In this document: in pieces, positions 52,856 to 64,000 of the stretch
How the letters are laid out: every line of letters starts with the position of its first letter
How positions within the stretch are numbered: position 1 is the stretch's first letter
Assembly (NCBI RefSeq): GCF_000253295.1
Contig: NC_015717.1
Location: 2,356,001-2,420,000 of the forward strand
Origin: Hyphomicrobium sp. MC1
GTDB lineage: Bacteria > Pseudomonadota > Alphaproteobacteria > Rhizobiales > Hyphomicrobiaceae
Length of the DNA: 64,000 nt
Direction: 5' to 3'
Position numbers and translations under genes: made by a program
The notes under the pieces: model-generated
Seen by the model: only the letters and a program-made list of their open reading frames with translations
Database searches by the model: none
Told to the model about the DNA's origin: nothing

Positions 52856-53296
52856 TTACTTGGCCTCCTTGGCCGCAGCCTTCGGCGCGGACTTCTTTGC
52901 AGCTTTCTTCTTCTCGGTCTTTTCCTCTTCGACCTGACGGACGACGACGGTGAGCTGCGAGAACGGCTTCAGGATCGCGGCGCCGCGGCCACGGCCACGA
53001 GCGTGGAAACGCTTCATGACAAGGTTCTTGCCGACGTAGGCTTCAGCAACGATCAGATCGTTGACGTCAAGCGCGTGGTTATTCTCGGCGTTCGCAACGG
53101 CGCTCATCACGCACTTGCGGACATCTCCCGCGATGCGCTTCTCGCTGAACTCAAGCTCAGCGAGCGCCTGATCGACCTTCTTGCCACGGATCAGACCCGC
53201 GACGAGGTTCAGCTTCTGCGGAGAAATGCGCAGCGATTTGACAACCGCTTGAGCCTCGGTGTCAGCGAGGCGGCGCTGATGACTTGGCTTGCCCAT
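52856..53296 (-). CDS. rplV: 50S ribosomal protein L22
   Basis: A 146-residue L22 lining the exit tunnel. SLRISPQKLNLVAGLIRGKKVDQALAELEFSEKRIA and the tunnel hairpin (HARGRGRGAAILKPFSQLTVVV) are intact; macrolide resistance is linked to changes in that loop. A C-terminal tail EEEKTEKKKAAKKSAPKAAAKEAK extends it by about 30 residues. Confidence 0.96.
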   Translation of the reverse strand: MGKPSHQRRLADTEAQAVVKSLRISPQKLNLVAGLIRGKKVDQALAELEFSEKRIAGDVRKCVMSAVANAENNHALDVNDLIVAEAYVGKNLVMKRFHARGRGRGAAILKPFSQLTVVVRQVEEEKTEKKKAAKKSAPKAAAKEAK

Positions 53297-53574
53297 TATT
53301 TCTTCACCGCTTTCTTGTCGCCGCCGTGGCCGTGGAAAATACGGGTCGGAGCGAATTCACCGAACTTGTGGCCGATCATGTCTTCCGTCACAGCGACGGG
53401 GATGTGCTTCTGGCCGTTGTGCACGCCGAAGGTCAGGCCGACGAACTGGGGAAGGATCGTGGAGCGACGGCTCCAGATCTTGATCACCTCATTGCGGCCG
53501 GACGAACGCGACTTCTCCGCCTTCTTGAGGAGGTAGCCGTCGACGAACGGACCTTTCCATACTGAACGTGTCAA
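53296..53574 (-). CDS. rpsS: 30S ribosomal protein S19
   Basis: A 92-residue S19 of the 30S head, contacting tRNA and S13. MTRSVWKGPFVDGYLLKKAEKSRSSG, and VTEDMIGHKFGEFAPTRIFHGHGGDKK is the signature near its C-terminus. Its last codon overlaps rplV by one base. Confidence 0.97.
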   Translation of the reverse strand: MTRSVWKGPFVDGYLLKKAEKSRSSGRNEVIKIWSRRSTILPQFVGLTFGVHNGQKHIPVAVTEDMIGHKFGEFAPTRIFHGHGGDKKAVKK

Positions 53575-53601
53575 AGTCGAATCTCCTTCAGAGCGCCGCT
53601 A

Positions 53602-54429
53602 CTACTTCTTCTTCGCCTTCTGGCGCGAGCGGACGATATATTTCGTGGTCGTCTTGTTCTTGCGTGTCTTGAAGCCCTTGGTCGGCTTGCCCCACGGCGT
53701 CGCCCAGTGCTTACCGCCCTTCGTACGACCACCGTTCGGGTGATCGACTGGGTTCATAGCAATCGAGCGAACGGTAGGACGACGGCCGAGCCAGCGAGTG
53801 CGACCCGCCTTGCCGACAACAGTGTTCATGTGGTCGGGGTTCGAAACCGCACCGACAGTCGCCATGCATTCGGCGCTGACCTTGCGGGTTTCACCCGAGT
53901 TGAGCTTCAGAACGGCGTAACCCGAGTCGCGGCCGACGAGCTGAACGAATGAGCCTGCCGAACGTGCGACCTGACCGCCCTTGCCAGGCTTCATCTCGAC
54001 GTTGTGAACGATCGTGCCGATCGGCATGGCCGACAGCGGCATGGCGTTGCCGGGCTTCACGTCAACCTTCGGACCCGAGACGACCGTGTCGCCGACGCCC
54101 AGACGCTGCGGCGCCAAGATGTAAGCCTGCGTGCCGTCCTCGTACTTGATGAGGGCGATGAACGCGGTGCGGTTCGGATCGTATTCCAGGCGCTCGACAC
54201 TGGCCGGCGCGTCGAACTTCCGGCGACGGAAGTCGATCTTGCGGTAGGCCTGCTTCGCGCCGCCGCCGATGTGGCGCGACGTGATGCGGCCGTCGCTGTT
54301 GCGACCACCGGTCTTCGTCTTGCCCTCGACGAGCGTCTTGAGCGGCTTGCCCTTCCAGAGCGTCGAACGGTCGACCTGAATAAGGTGACGACGACCAGGC
54401 GACGTTGGGTTGTATGTTCTAAGCGCCAT
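53602..54429 (-). CDS. rplB: 50S ribosomal protein L2
   Basis: A 275-residue L2, needed for peptidyl-transferase assembly and subunit joining. MALRTYNPTSPGRRHLIQVDRSTLWKG at the start and the conserved C-terminal GVAMNPVDHPHGGG-type region appears here as SIAMNPVDHPNGGRTKGGKHWATPWGKPTKG. The universally critical His (E. coli His229) of the DHPHGGG motif is Asn in this protein by alignment; I flag the region as variant. Confidence 0.96.
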   Translation of the reverse strand: MALRTYNPTSPGRRHLIQVDRSTLWKGKPLKTLVEGKTKTGGRNSDGRITSRHIGGGAKQAYRKIDFRRRKFDAPASVERLEYDPNRTAFIALIKYEDGTQAYILAPQRLGVGDTVVSGPKVDVKPGNAMPLSAMPIGTIVHNVEMKPGKGGQVARSAGSFVQLVGRDSGYAVLKLNSGETRKVSAECMATVGAVSNPDHMNTVVGKAGRTRWLGRRPTVRSIAMNPVDHPNGGRTKGGKHWATPWGKPTKGFKTRKNKTTTKYIVRSRQKAKKK

Positions 54430-54438
54430 GACTTATCC

Positions 54439-54735
54439 TCAGAGCCCCGTCGTCACGTCGATGGAATGACCATCTTCGAGCGTCACGACCGCCCTTTTCG
54501 TATCGCTCAAGATGGCCTTGATGCCCTTGAACGTTCTTTGCTTGCCCTTGCGGACGATCGTGTTGACGGCCTTCACCTTGACCTTGAACAGGCCTTCGAC
54601 CGCCGACTTGATCTCGGTCTTCGTCGCGTCAGGCTTGACCTTGAAGATCACCTGGTTGGCCTCGGAGGCGAGCGTCGCCTTTTCCGTGATGACCGGCGCA
54701 ACGATGACGTCGTATGCGGAGCGTTTGATCGTCAT
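54439..54735 (-). CDS. rplW: 50S ribosomal protein L23
   Basis: A 98-residue L23 at the exit tunnel, docking trigger factor. SAYDVIVAPVITEKATLASEANQVIFKVKPDATKTEIKSAVEGLFKVKV includes the universal PxxTEK motif and the loop toward the tunnel. Its ATG overlaps the rplD stop by 4 bp. Confidence 0.97.
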   Translation of the reverse strand: MTIKRSAYDVIVAPVITEKATLASEANQVIFKVKPDATKTEIKSAVEGLFKVKVKAVNTIVRKGKQRTFKGIKAILSDTKRAVVTLEDGHSIDVTTGL

Positions 54736-55352
54736 TTGAAGCGCTCCTCCAGCGCGGCGACGGCGGCCCGGGTCAGCACCAGCTTCTTACGACGGAGAAT
54801 GTCGTAGACGTTGATGCCCTGGATCGGGAGCACGTCGATGTTCGGGATGTTGCGAGCAGCGCGCGTGAAATTCACTTCGAGCTCGGCACCATCGATGATC
54901 AGCGCATTCTCAAGCGACAGCTTGGCGAACTGCGCCTTCAGCGCGGTCGTCTTGCCCTCGGCCGAGGTCGCCTTGTCGATCACGACAATCTCGCCGGCTT
55001 TCGCCTTCGAGGAGAGCGCGTGACGGAGCGCCAGAGCGCGCACCTTCTTCGGCAACTCGATGGCATGCGAGCGGGGCTTCGGACCGAACGCCTTGCCGCC
55101 ACCGCGGAACTGCGGAGCCGACTTGTCGCCGTGACGAGCACCGCCGGTGCCCTTCTGCTTGTACATCTTCTTGCCCGTGACCGCGACTTCCGAGCGGTCC
55201 TGAGCATGATGCGTGCCGGCCATGCGCTTCAGCGTCTGGTAGCGCACCATGCGGTGGATGAGGTCGTTGCGGACCTCAAGACCGAAAATGTCGTCGGCAA
55301 GCTCGATGTCGCCGGACTTACCGGCATCGAGGCTGGTAACTTCGGCTTTCAT
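54732..55352 (-). CDS. rplD: 50S ribosomal protein L4
   Basis: A 206-residue L4. It reaches into the exit tunnel and, in E. coli, represses the S10 operon. The loop MAGTHHAQDRSEVAVTGKKMYKQKGTGGARHGDKSAPQFRGGG is the tunnel extension, and the AEGKTTALKAQFAKL... C-terminal half is the globular domain. A GTG at 55355 precedes the ATG at 55352 (GTGATG), overlapping the rplC stop. Confidence 0.96.
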   Translation of the reverse strand: MKAEVTSLDAGKSGDIELADDIFGLEVRNDLIHRMVRYQTLKRMAGTHHAQDRSEVAVTGKKMYKQKGTGGARHGDKSAPQFRGGGKAFGPKPRSHAIELPKKVRALALRHALSSKAKAGEIVVIDKATSAEGKTTALKAQFAKLSLENALIIDGAELEVNFTRAARNIPNIDVLPIQGINVYDILRRKKLVLTRAAVAALEERFK

Positions 55353-56053
55353 CACGCGCCTTCCTTCTTCGCTTCGCCACGCGCTTTGAATGCACCGGGC
55401 TTCGGAACATCAGCGTGCGCAGCTTTCTTCACGGCGTCGCGAACGACAACCCAGCCACCTTTGGAACCGGGGACAGCACCGCGAACCATCACGAGGCCGC
55501 GTTCCTTGTCGATCTTGGCAACAACGAGGTTCTGCGTCGTGACGCGCTCGTCGCCCAAGTGGCCGGCCATCTTCTTACCTTTGAAGACCTTACCAGGATC
55601 CTGGCGCTGACCGGTCGAACCGTGAGCACGGTGCGTGACCGAGACGCCGTGGGTGGCGCGCAGACCGCCGAAGTTCCAGCGCTTCATGGCGCCCTGGAAA
55701 CCTTTACCCTGGGTGGTGCCCGTCACGTCGACGAACTGACCCGGAACGAAGTGGTCTGCGGTGATTTCCGCGCCAACATCGATGAGGTTCTCAGGACTGA
55801 CACGAAACTCTGCGATCTTCCGCTTCGGTTCGACTTCGGCCTTCGCAAAGGTGCCGCGCTCGGACTTCGTCAGACGCGAGGGCTTCCTCGTGCCGCCGCC
55901 GACCTGGATGGCGGTATAGCCGTTCTTCTCCTCGGTGCGGTGCGAGAGAACCTGGAGGTTCTCAAGACGCAGCACCGTGACGGGGATGTGTTCGCCCGCG
56001 TCGGTGAAGATCCGGGTCATACCGATCTTCTGTGCTATCACTCCGGAACGCAT
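55352..56053 (-). CDS. rplC: 50S ribosomal protein L3
   Basis: A 233-residue L3. It reaches toward the peptidyl-transferase centre; linezolid and tiamulin mutations map to this protein. The FKGKKMAGHLGDERVTTQNLVVAKID region carries the conserved loop. C-terminal tail FKARGEAKKEGA is charged. I use the second ATG (56053), because AGGAAGG lies 6-8 bases before it. Confidence 0.96.
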   Translation of the reverse strand: MRSGVIAQKIGMTRIFTDAGEHIPVTVLRLENLQVLSHRTEEKNGYTAIQVGGGTRKPSRLTKSERGTFAKAEVEPKRKIAEFRVSPENLIDVGAEITADHFVPGQFVDVTGTTQGKGFQGAMKRWNFGGLRATHGVSVTHRAHGSTGQRQDPGKVFKGKKMAGHLGDERVTTQNLVVAKIDKERGLVMVRGAVPGSKGGWVVVRDAVKKAAHADVPKPGAFKARGEAKKEGA

Positions 56054-56115
56054 TTGCATTCCTTCCTATCGTTAGGGCCATTCGCGTTACCGCCAGAGGG
56101 CCCGGAAGTTCTTGT

Positions 56116-56424
56116 TTAGAGCTTGATCTCGACGTCGACGCCTGCGGCGAGGTCGAGTTTCATCAATGCGTCGACCGTCTGCGGCGTCGGATCGACGATG
56201 TCGAGCAAACGCTTGTGGGTCCGCATCTCGAATTGCTCGCGGCTCTTCTTGTCGATGTGTGGCGAACGGTTGACCGTAAAGCGTTCGATGCGCGTCGGCA
56301 GCGGGATGGGACCGCGAACTTCAGCACCGGTACGCTTCGCCGTGTTCACGATCTCGCGGGTCGATGCATCGAGAATACGATGATCGAACGCCTTGAGCCG
56401 GATGCGGATGTTTTGGCCGTGCAT
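56116..56424 (-). CDS. rpsJ: 30S ribosomal protein S10
   Basis: A 102-residue S10, also the NusE antitermination factor. MHGQNIRIRLKAFDHRILDASTREIVNTAKRTGAEVRGPIPLPTRIERFTVNRSPHIDKKSREQFEMRTHKR is the canonical sequence, with the PLPT loop that reaches into the head. It opens the S10 cluster after a hairpin. Confidence 0.98.
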   Translation of the reverse strand: MHGQNIRIRLKAFDHRILDASTREIVNTAKRTGAEVRGPIPLPTRIERFTVNRSPHIDKKSREQFEMRTHKRLLDIVDPTPQTVDALMKLDLAAGVDVEIKL

Positions 56425-56457
56425 GGCTTTGTGCTTTCACTTCTCGCAAAAAGATTT

Positions 56458-56487
56458 GGGGAAGCGCGCTATTCAGAACGCTTCCCC
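56458..56487 (-). terminator. Hairpin between tuf and rpsJ
   Basis: GGGGAAGCG (56458-56466) and CGCTTCCCC (56479-56487) form a perfect 9-bp stem about a dozen bases after the tuf stop, with TTTTT a few bases further along the transcript. It may terminate or attenuate transcription between the str and S10 segments. Confidence 0.6.
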
Positions 56488-56498
56488 GGAAATGCCTT

Positions 56499-57707
<1,209 letters not shown>

Positions 57708-57820
57708 CGTTGGCTCTCCTTAGTCCTACTATCAGGTCCCGGCTCTTGCGACCCGGGAATTTCAGGCTTCATTTTTTAGAACCCAGCGGACGGATACTCT
57801 CGCCGGCCAGGTTCAACTTC
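57708..57820 (-). other. fusA-tuf spacer
   Basis: About 113 bases. CCCGG...CCGGG can form a weak hairpin (around 57738-57757), and GGAG-like purines lie before the tuf ATG. No strong terminator, so co-transcription is expected. Confidence 0.35.
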
Positions 57821-59911
<2,091 letters not shown>

Positions 59912-59939
59912 GTCTGCCTCGAAATCCTTGTAACTTGTC

Positions 59940-60410
59940 CTACCAGCGGTAGTGCGAGAAGGCGCGGTTGGCTTCAGCCATCTTGTGCGTGTCTTCGCGC
60001 TTTTTAACTGCAGTGCCACGATTGTTCGCGGCGTCGAGCAATTCGCCCGAGAGCTTGTCGATCAACGTCGACTCGTTGCGAGCGCGAGCGGCGGAGATCA
60101 ACCAGCGGATCGCCAGCGCCTGACGGCGCTCGTTACGAACCTCGACCGGAACCTGGTACGTGGCACCGCCGACGCGACGCGAACGAACCTCAACCGACGG
60201 CATGACGTTGTCGAGCGCCTGACGGAAAAGATCGATCGGGTTCGCCTTGCCCCGCTGCTCCATCTTTTCGAACGCGCCATAGACCATGCGTTCTGCAACC
60301 GACTTCTTGCCGTGCTCCATCACCGCGTTCATGAACTTGGTGACGACGACGTCGTTGAACTTCGGATCCGGGATCACTTCCCGCTTTTGCGCCGCGTGAC
60401 GACGAGACAT
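59940..60410 (-). CDS. rpsG: 30S ribosomal protein S7
   Basis: A 156-residue S7, primary 16S-binder of the 30S head. MSRRHAAQKREVIPDPKFNDVVVTKFMNAVMEHGKKSVAERMVYGAFEKMEQ and VEVRNERRQALAIRWLISAARARNE are the family's RNA-binding and beta-hairpin segments. Length normal. Confidence 0.97.
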   Translation of the reverse strand: MSRRHAAQKREVIPDPKFNDVVVTKFMNAVMEHGKKSVAERMVYGAFEKMEQRGKANPIDLFRQALDNVMPSVEVRSRRVGGATYQVPVEVRNERRQALAIRWLISAARARNESTLIDKLSGELLDAANNRGTAVKKREDTHKMAEANRAFSHYRW

Positions 60411-60481
60411 CCTGACAGGCCCTTCGCTTCGAATTCGCTTTAAATCTTACAGGCCGACACCGCCGGCCCGAACGAGACCGA

Positions 60482-60853
60482 TTACTTCGGCCGCTTTGCA
60501 CCGTACTTCGAACGCCGCTGACGACGTGCCGAGACGCCCTGCGTATCAAGCACACCACGGATGATGTGATAACGGACGCCGGGAAGGTCCTTCACGCGGC
60601 CGCCGCGGATCAGCACCACGGAGTGCTCCTGAAGGTTATGGCCTTCGCCCGGGATGTAGCCGATCACTTCGTAGCCGTTGGTCAGCCGGATCTTGGCGAC
60701 CTTACGCAGAGCGGAGTTCGGCTTCTTCGGCGTCGTCGTGTAGACGCGCGTGCAGACGCCGCGCTTCTGCGGGCACGCTTCCATGTGGCGCGACTTCTCG
60801 CGGTAGACTGGCTTTACCCGGGGCTTCCGGATCAACTGTTGTATCGTCGGCAT
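60482..60853 (-). CDS. rpsL: 30S ribosomal protein S12
   Basis: A 123-residue S12 at the decoding centre. MPTIQQLIRKPRVKPVYREKSRHMEACPQKRGVCTRVYTTTPKKPNSALRK; the TTTPKKPNSA and GRVKDLPGVRYH loops, where streptomycin-resistance changes occur, are wild type. The open frame goes to 60940, but 60853 is the standard start. First gene of the str operon, about 230 bases after its promoter. Confidence 0.97.
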   Translation of the reverse strand: MPTIQQLIRKPRVKPVYREKSRHMEACPQKRGVCTRVYTTTPKKPNSALRKVAKIRLTNGYEVIGYIPGEGHNLQEHSVVLIRGGRVKDLPGVRYHIIRGVLDTQGVSARRQRRSKYGAKRPK

Positions 60854-61088
60854 TCGCCCAATCCTGACTTCGGGACACATTCCCGACAGCGGAAATGCGC
60901 CAAGCAAACCTGCCAGGTGCGCGAAGTTCGCCCCTAGCAAGAAAAAACCAGAGGATCGTGCCGCCCTTTGGGGGGGAGACAGATCATGGCCCGTCGATAT
61001 GCTCTGCTTTATGAACGGGAGCGTTTAGGAGCAAAATAGGCGCTTAAAGCGCCGAGCGACCTACCACCAACCCGTGAGAGTGGGCGGA
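60854..61088 (-). other. Long 5' leader of the str operon
   Basis: About 235 bases between the promoter (61089-61117) and rpsL. It contains the perfect palindrome GGCGCTT-A-AAGCGCC (61039-61053) and further small inverted repeats (CCTG-C-CAGG near 60910). A leader this long ahead of ribosomal genes suggests post-transcriptional control, though none can be named. Confidence 0.4.
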
Positions 61089-61117
61089 GCTATATACACA
61101 CCCGCCATATTGGTCAA
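61089..61117 (-). promoter_or_regulatory. Sigma70-like promoter of the str operon
   Basis: On the minus strand, TTGACC (plus 61112-61117) and TATAGC (61089-61094) are separated by exactly 17 bases, close to the vegetative consensus. It lies in the gap between rpoC and rpsL and is the best promoter pair seen in the window. Confidence 0.75.
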
Positions 61118-61451
61118 CAGGGCCGCCGCAGGGTTGCGAAATTATTTTCGCCGAATTCGCCGTCATAAGGCAAACCGAACCTGCGACCTGTTGTCGGCTC
61201 GGGCGCGCAGAACGCTTTAAAACCGACAGAAAACCAAATTTTTGGGTGTGCACCGCACTTAAATGGGAATCGCTGAAAATTTTTAAAGAGGACTCGCGTC
61301 TTCCAGGCTGCTTTGCACCGGTTGGCAGCCCTCTCTCGAGGAAATTTCGAGGTGTCATCCACGGCTTCAGGCCCAGGATCCATTGTACCGCCCTAAAGAT
61401 AAGAAATGGCCTGTCGAGACAAGAGCGAGGAGACCGTTCTCAACAAATGAA
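61118..61451. other. rpoC-rpsL intergenic region, upstream part
   Basis: About 330 bases of AT-richer DNA between the rpoC terminator and the str promoter. Frames here lack coding character. AT-rich stretches around 61140-61290 could act as UP-element-like DNA for the strong promoter. Confidence 0.35.
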
Positions 61452-61478
61452 AACGGCCGCCCCAGAGAGGCGGCCGTT
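61452..61478 (-). terminator. Rho-independent terminator of the rpoBC transcript
   Basis: AACGGCCGCC (61452-61461) and GGCGGCCGTT (61469-61478) form a perfect 10-bp stem with a 7-base loop. On the minus strand it is followed by TTTTCATTTG. It sits 33 bp after the rpoC stop. Confidence 0.85.
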
Positions 61479-61511
61479 GGCATTAGAATGCTCTTGAGAA
61501 GCGAGCGGAGA

Positions 61512-64000
61512 TTACTCCGCTGCTTCCTCCGCCGGGCGACGGCGACGGCGTGCAGCCGGGCCTGAGGCGCCGTCAGGCGACGGCAGGTTCGAAGTCTTCG
61601 CCTTTTCCTTGGCGATGAGATCGTCACGCTGCATCGCGACCTTGCGGAGCTGACGCAGCATGCCGCCCGTACCGGCCGGAATAAGGCGGCCGACGATGAC
61701 GTTCTCCTTGAGACCTTCGAGCGTGTCGGACTTGCCGTTGACGGCAGCATCCGTGAGCACGCGCGTTGTCTCCTGGAAGGACGCCGCCGAGATAAACGAG
61801 CGCGTCTGCAGCGAGGCCTTGGTGATACCAAGCAGAACCGGGTTCGCGGACGCCGCACGCTTGCCGGCCTTCTGAGCGGCTGCGTTGATTTCCTCGAACT
61901 CGATCCGATCGAGTTGCTCACCCTTGATGAGTTCCGTCTCGCCGGCGTCGGTGACTTCAACCTTCTGCAACATCTGACGAACGATGACTTCGATGTGCTT
62001 GTCGTTGATCGTCACGCCCTGCAGTCGGTAGACGTCCTGGATCTCGTTGATCAGGTAGTTCGCGAGTTCCTCGACGCCCTTGATCGCCAGGATGTCGTGC
62101 GGCGCCGGGTTGCCGTCGTACACGAAATCGCCACGCTCAACGCGATCGCCAGGCTGAACAGCAAGGCTCTTGCCACGCGGGATCAGGTATTCGACCGGCT
62201 CCAACGATTCATCGTCAGGCTTGATCGTGATGCGCTGCTTGTTCTTGTAGTCCTTGCCGAACTCAACTGTACCCGAGATGTCCGCGAGGATCGCGTGATC
62301 CTTCGGACGGCGGGCTTCGAAGAGTTCCGCGACGCGCGGTAGACCGCCGGTGATGTCACCGGACTTCGCCGACGCCGTCGGAATACGAGCAAGAACGTCG
62401 CCCGCCTTCACTTCCGTGCCGCGATCGACCGACAGAACGGCTTCGACCGACAAGAGGTAGCGAGCGTCACCGCCGCGCGCGACCTTGATCGGCTTGCCCT
62501 TCGAGTCCTTGATCACGATGGCAGGCTTCAGCTCGGAGCCCTTCGGAGACGTGCGCCAGTCGATAATGACCCGGTTCGACGTACCCTTCATTTCGTCGGT
62601 CTGTTCGCGGACCGACGAGCCTTCGATCAAGTCTTCGAAGTCGACGAAGCCGTCGGCTTCCGACAGGATCGGACGGGTGTAGGGATCCCACTGCGCGATC
62701 TTGGTGCCGCGCTTCACGGTATCGCCTTCATCGACAAAGATGCGCGAGCCGTAGCTGATCTTGTGAGTCGCGAGTTCCTTGCCCGTCTGGTCGACGATGA
62801 TGACCGACATGATGCGGCTCGTCGCGACGTTCTGGCCCTTCGAGTCCTTGGCGATCGCACGGTTCTTCAGCTTCACGGTGCCGTTAAAGTTCGACTCGAT
62901 GAAGGACGAGTCGACCAAGTTGGCCGTGCCGCCGATGTGGAACGTACGCATCGTCAGCTGCGTGCCCGGCTCACCGATCGACTGTGCGGCGATGACGCCG
63001 ACAGCTTCACCGATGTTGACCGGCGTACCGCGAGCGAGGTCGCGGCCGTAGCACTTCGCGCACACGCCGTTGACCGTCTCGCAGGTCAGCACCGAACGGA
63101 TACGAACTTCCTGAAGCTCGGCCTTGCCGATGAGATCGGCGTGCTTTTCTTCGATTAGTTCGCCGTTGGCGACGATGATCTCGCCCGTCGTCGGGTGCTT
63201 GATGTCTTCGGCTGCCGTACGGCCCAGCGAGCGCGCCGCAAGCGACACGATCACCTGACCGGCGTCGACGACTGCCTGCACGTTAATGCCGGCATCGGTT
63301 CCGCAATCGACTTCAGAGATGATGGCGTCCTGCGCGACGTCGACGAGACGACGCGTGAGGTAGCCCGAGTTCGCCGTCTTCAAGGCGGTGTCTGCAAGAC
63401 CCTTACGGGCACCGTGGGTCGAGTTGAAGTACTCGAGAACCGACAGGCCTTCCTTGAAGTTCGAGATGATCGGCGTCTCAATGATTTCGCCCGAAGGCTT
63501 CGTCATGAGGCCGCGCATACCGGCGAGCTGCTTCATCTGCGCCGGCGAACCGCGCGCGCCCGAGTGGCTCATCATGTAGACCGAGTTGATCGGACGCTCG
63601 CGTCCGGTCGTAGCGTCCTTCTGAACCGCCGAGATGCGGTCCATCATTTCCTTGGCGATCTGATCGGTGCAGCGCGACCAGGCGTCGACGACCTTGTTGT
63701 ACTTCTCGAGCTGCGTGATCAGGCCGTCCTGATACTGCTGTTCGAAGTCGCGGACCTCGACGTTGGTCTTCTCGACGATCTTCTCCTTCGTCTCCGGGAT
63801 GAGCATGTCGTCCTTGCCGAACGAGATGCCAGCCTTGAAGGCGTGATGGAAGCCGAGCGCCATGATCCGGTCGCAGAATATGACCGTCTCTTTCTGACCG
63901 CAGTTACGGTAGACCAAGTCGATCAGACCGGAGATGTTCTTCTTCGTCAGAAGCTGGTTCGCCATAGAGAACTTCATGCCCGGCATCTTCGGCAGATGCT
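61512..64000 (-). CDS. rpoC: DNA-directed RNA polymerase subunit beta' (C-terminal part, cut by window edge)
   Basis: About 829 residues of rpoC remain; the 5' end, including the NADFDGD active-site motif, is beyond the window. Present are the bridge-helix region (SGARGSPAQMKQLAGMRGLM), the trigger loop (GLSVLEYFNSTHGARKGLADTALKTANSGYLTRRLVDVAQD), the zinc ligands of the second zinc site (VDCGTD and CETVNGVCAKCYG), and the lineage insert region. The tail ends in RRRRPAEEAAE. Frame is confirmed up to base 64000 (HLPKMPGMKFSMANQLL). Confidence 0.97.
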   Translation of the reverse strand, partial: HLPKMPGMKFSMANQLLTKKNISGLIDLVYRNCGQKETVIFCDRIMALGFHHAFKAGISFGKDDMLIPETKEKIVEKTNVEVRDFEQQYQDGLITQLEKYNKVVDAWSRCTDQIAKEMMDRISAVQKDATTGRERPINSVYMMSHSGARGSPAQMKQLAGMRGLMTKPSGEIIETPIISNFKEGLSVLEYFNSTHGARKGLADTALKTANSGYLTRRLVDVAQDAIISEVDCGTDAGINVQAVVDAGQVIVSLAARSLGRTAAEDIKHPTTGEIIVANGELIEEKHADLIGKAELQEVRIRSVLTCETVNGVCAKCYGRDLARGTPVNIGEAVGVIAAQSIGEPGTQLTMRTFHIGGTANLVDSSFIESNFNGTVKLKNRAIAKDSKGQNVATSRIMSVIIVDQTGKELATHKISYGSRIFVDEGDTVKRGTKIAQWDPYTRPILSEADGFVDFEDLIEGSSVREQTDEMKGTSNRVIIDWRTSPKGSELKPAIVIKDSKGKPIKVARGGDARYLLSVEAVLSVDRGTEVKAGDVLARIPTASAKSGDITGGLPRVAELFEARRPKDHAILADISGTVEFGKDYKNKQRITIKPDDESLEPVEYLIPRGKSLAVQPGDRVERGDFVYDGNPAPHDILAIKGVEELANYLINEIQDVYRLQGVTINDKHIEVIVRQMLQKVEVTDAGETELIKGEQLDRIEFEEINAAAQKAGKRAASANPVLLGITKASLQTRSFISAASFQETTRVLTDAAVNGKSDTLEGLKENVIVGRLIPAGTGGMLRQLRKVAMQRDDLIAKEKAKTSNLPSPDGASGPAARRRRRPAEEAAE

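Overview
The window is about 64 kb of GC-rich, densely packed bacterial chromosome. It appears to come from an alphaproteobacterium of the order Hyphomicrobiales (Rhizobiales), possibly close to Hyphomicrobium. The evidence is the uninterrupted rpoC-str-S10-spc-alpha ribosomal block, an ATP12-type F1 chaperone, a Bpt leucyltransferase, a short-lid adenylate kinase and several small secreted proteins of the type common in that order. This placement comes from gene content and remembered family features, not from a search.

The left part (1-41,400) is a mosaic of housekeeping and accessory genes in short operons: a truncated metY; bpt; parC; a CAP-domain protein; an SDR; a CYTH phosphatase-like protein; an L,D-transpeptidase with a Tyr/Asp/Arg-rich region; a divergent csoR/copA copper module with two tandem operators; an MFS transporter; a PDZ-like/polytopic/GAF-like membrane protein that resembles a sensor without its kinase; an oxidoreductase run (aldo/keto reductase, GLYR-like dehydrogenase, cytochrome P450, alpha/beta hydrolase, SDR, methyltransferase); an orphan ParA-like ATPase; a FAX-like GST; pccB; a divergent marR/TetX-like monooxygenase pair around a 39-bp palindrome; a CorC-type protein; ATP12 with a HAD phosphatase; rluC; a VIT-family transporter; a ParB-like protein; rarA; a bactofilin fused to a CSPG-like domain; a DegP/HtrA protease; and a DFR-like reductase.

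The right part (41,400-64,000) is one long minus-strand block. In transcription order it runs rpoC (3' part), a terminator, a consensus-like promoter, rpsL-rpsG-fusA-tuf, rpsJ-rplC-rplD-rplW-rplB-rpsS-rplV-rpsC-rplP-rpmC-rpsQ, rplN-rplX-rplE-rpsN-rpsH-rplF-rplR-rpsE-rpmD-rplO-secY-adk, rpsM-rpsK-rpoA-rplQ, and then a strong bidirectional terminator. It encodes transcription, translation elongation, ribosome assembly and Sec export. Its most unusual member is tuf: EF-Tu here has a lengthened, non-canonical effector (switch I) region.

Several intergenic spaces carry one recurring two-tier hairpin design (outer GC stem, inner stem with a TTC-like loop, conserved AGCCGGCC on the right arm). It looks like a dispersed REP-like family, with one copy inside the spc operon. 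No tRNA, rRNA, CRISPR array, insertion sequence or prophage was recognised.
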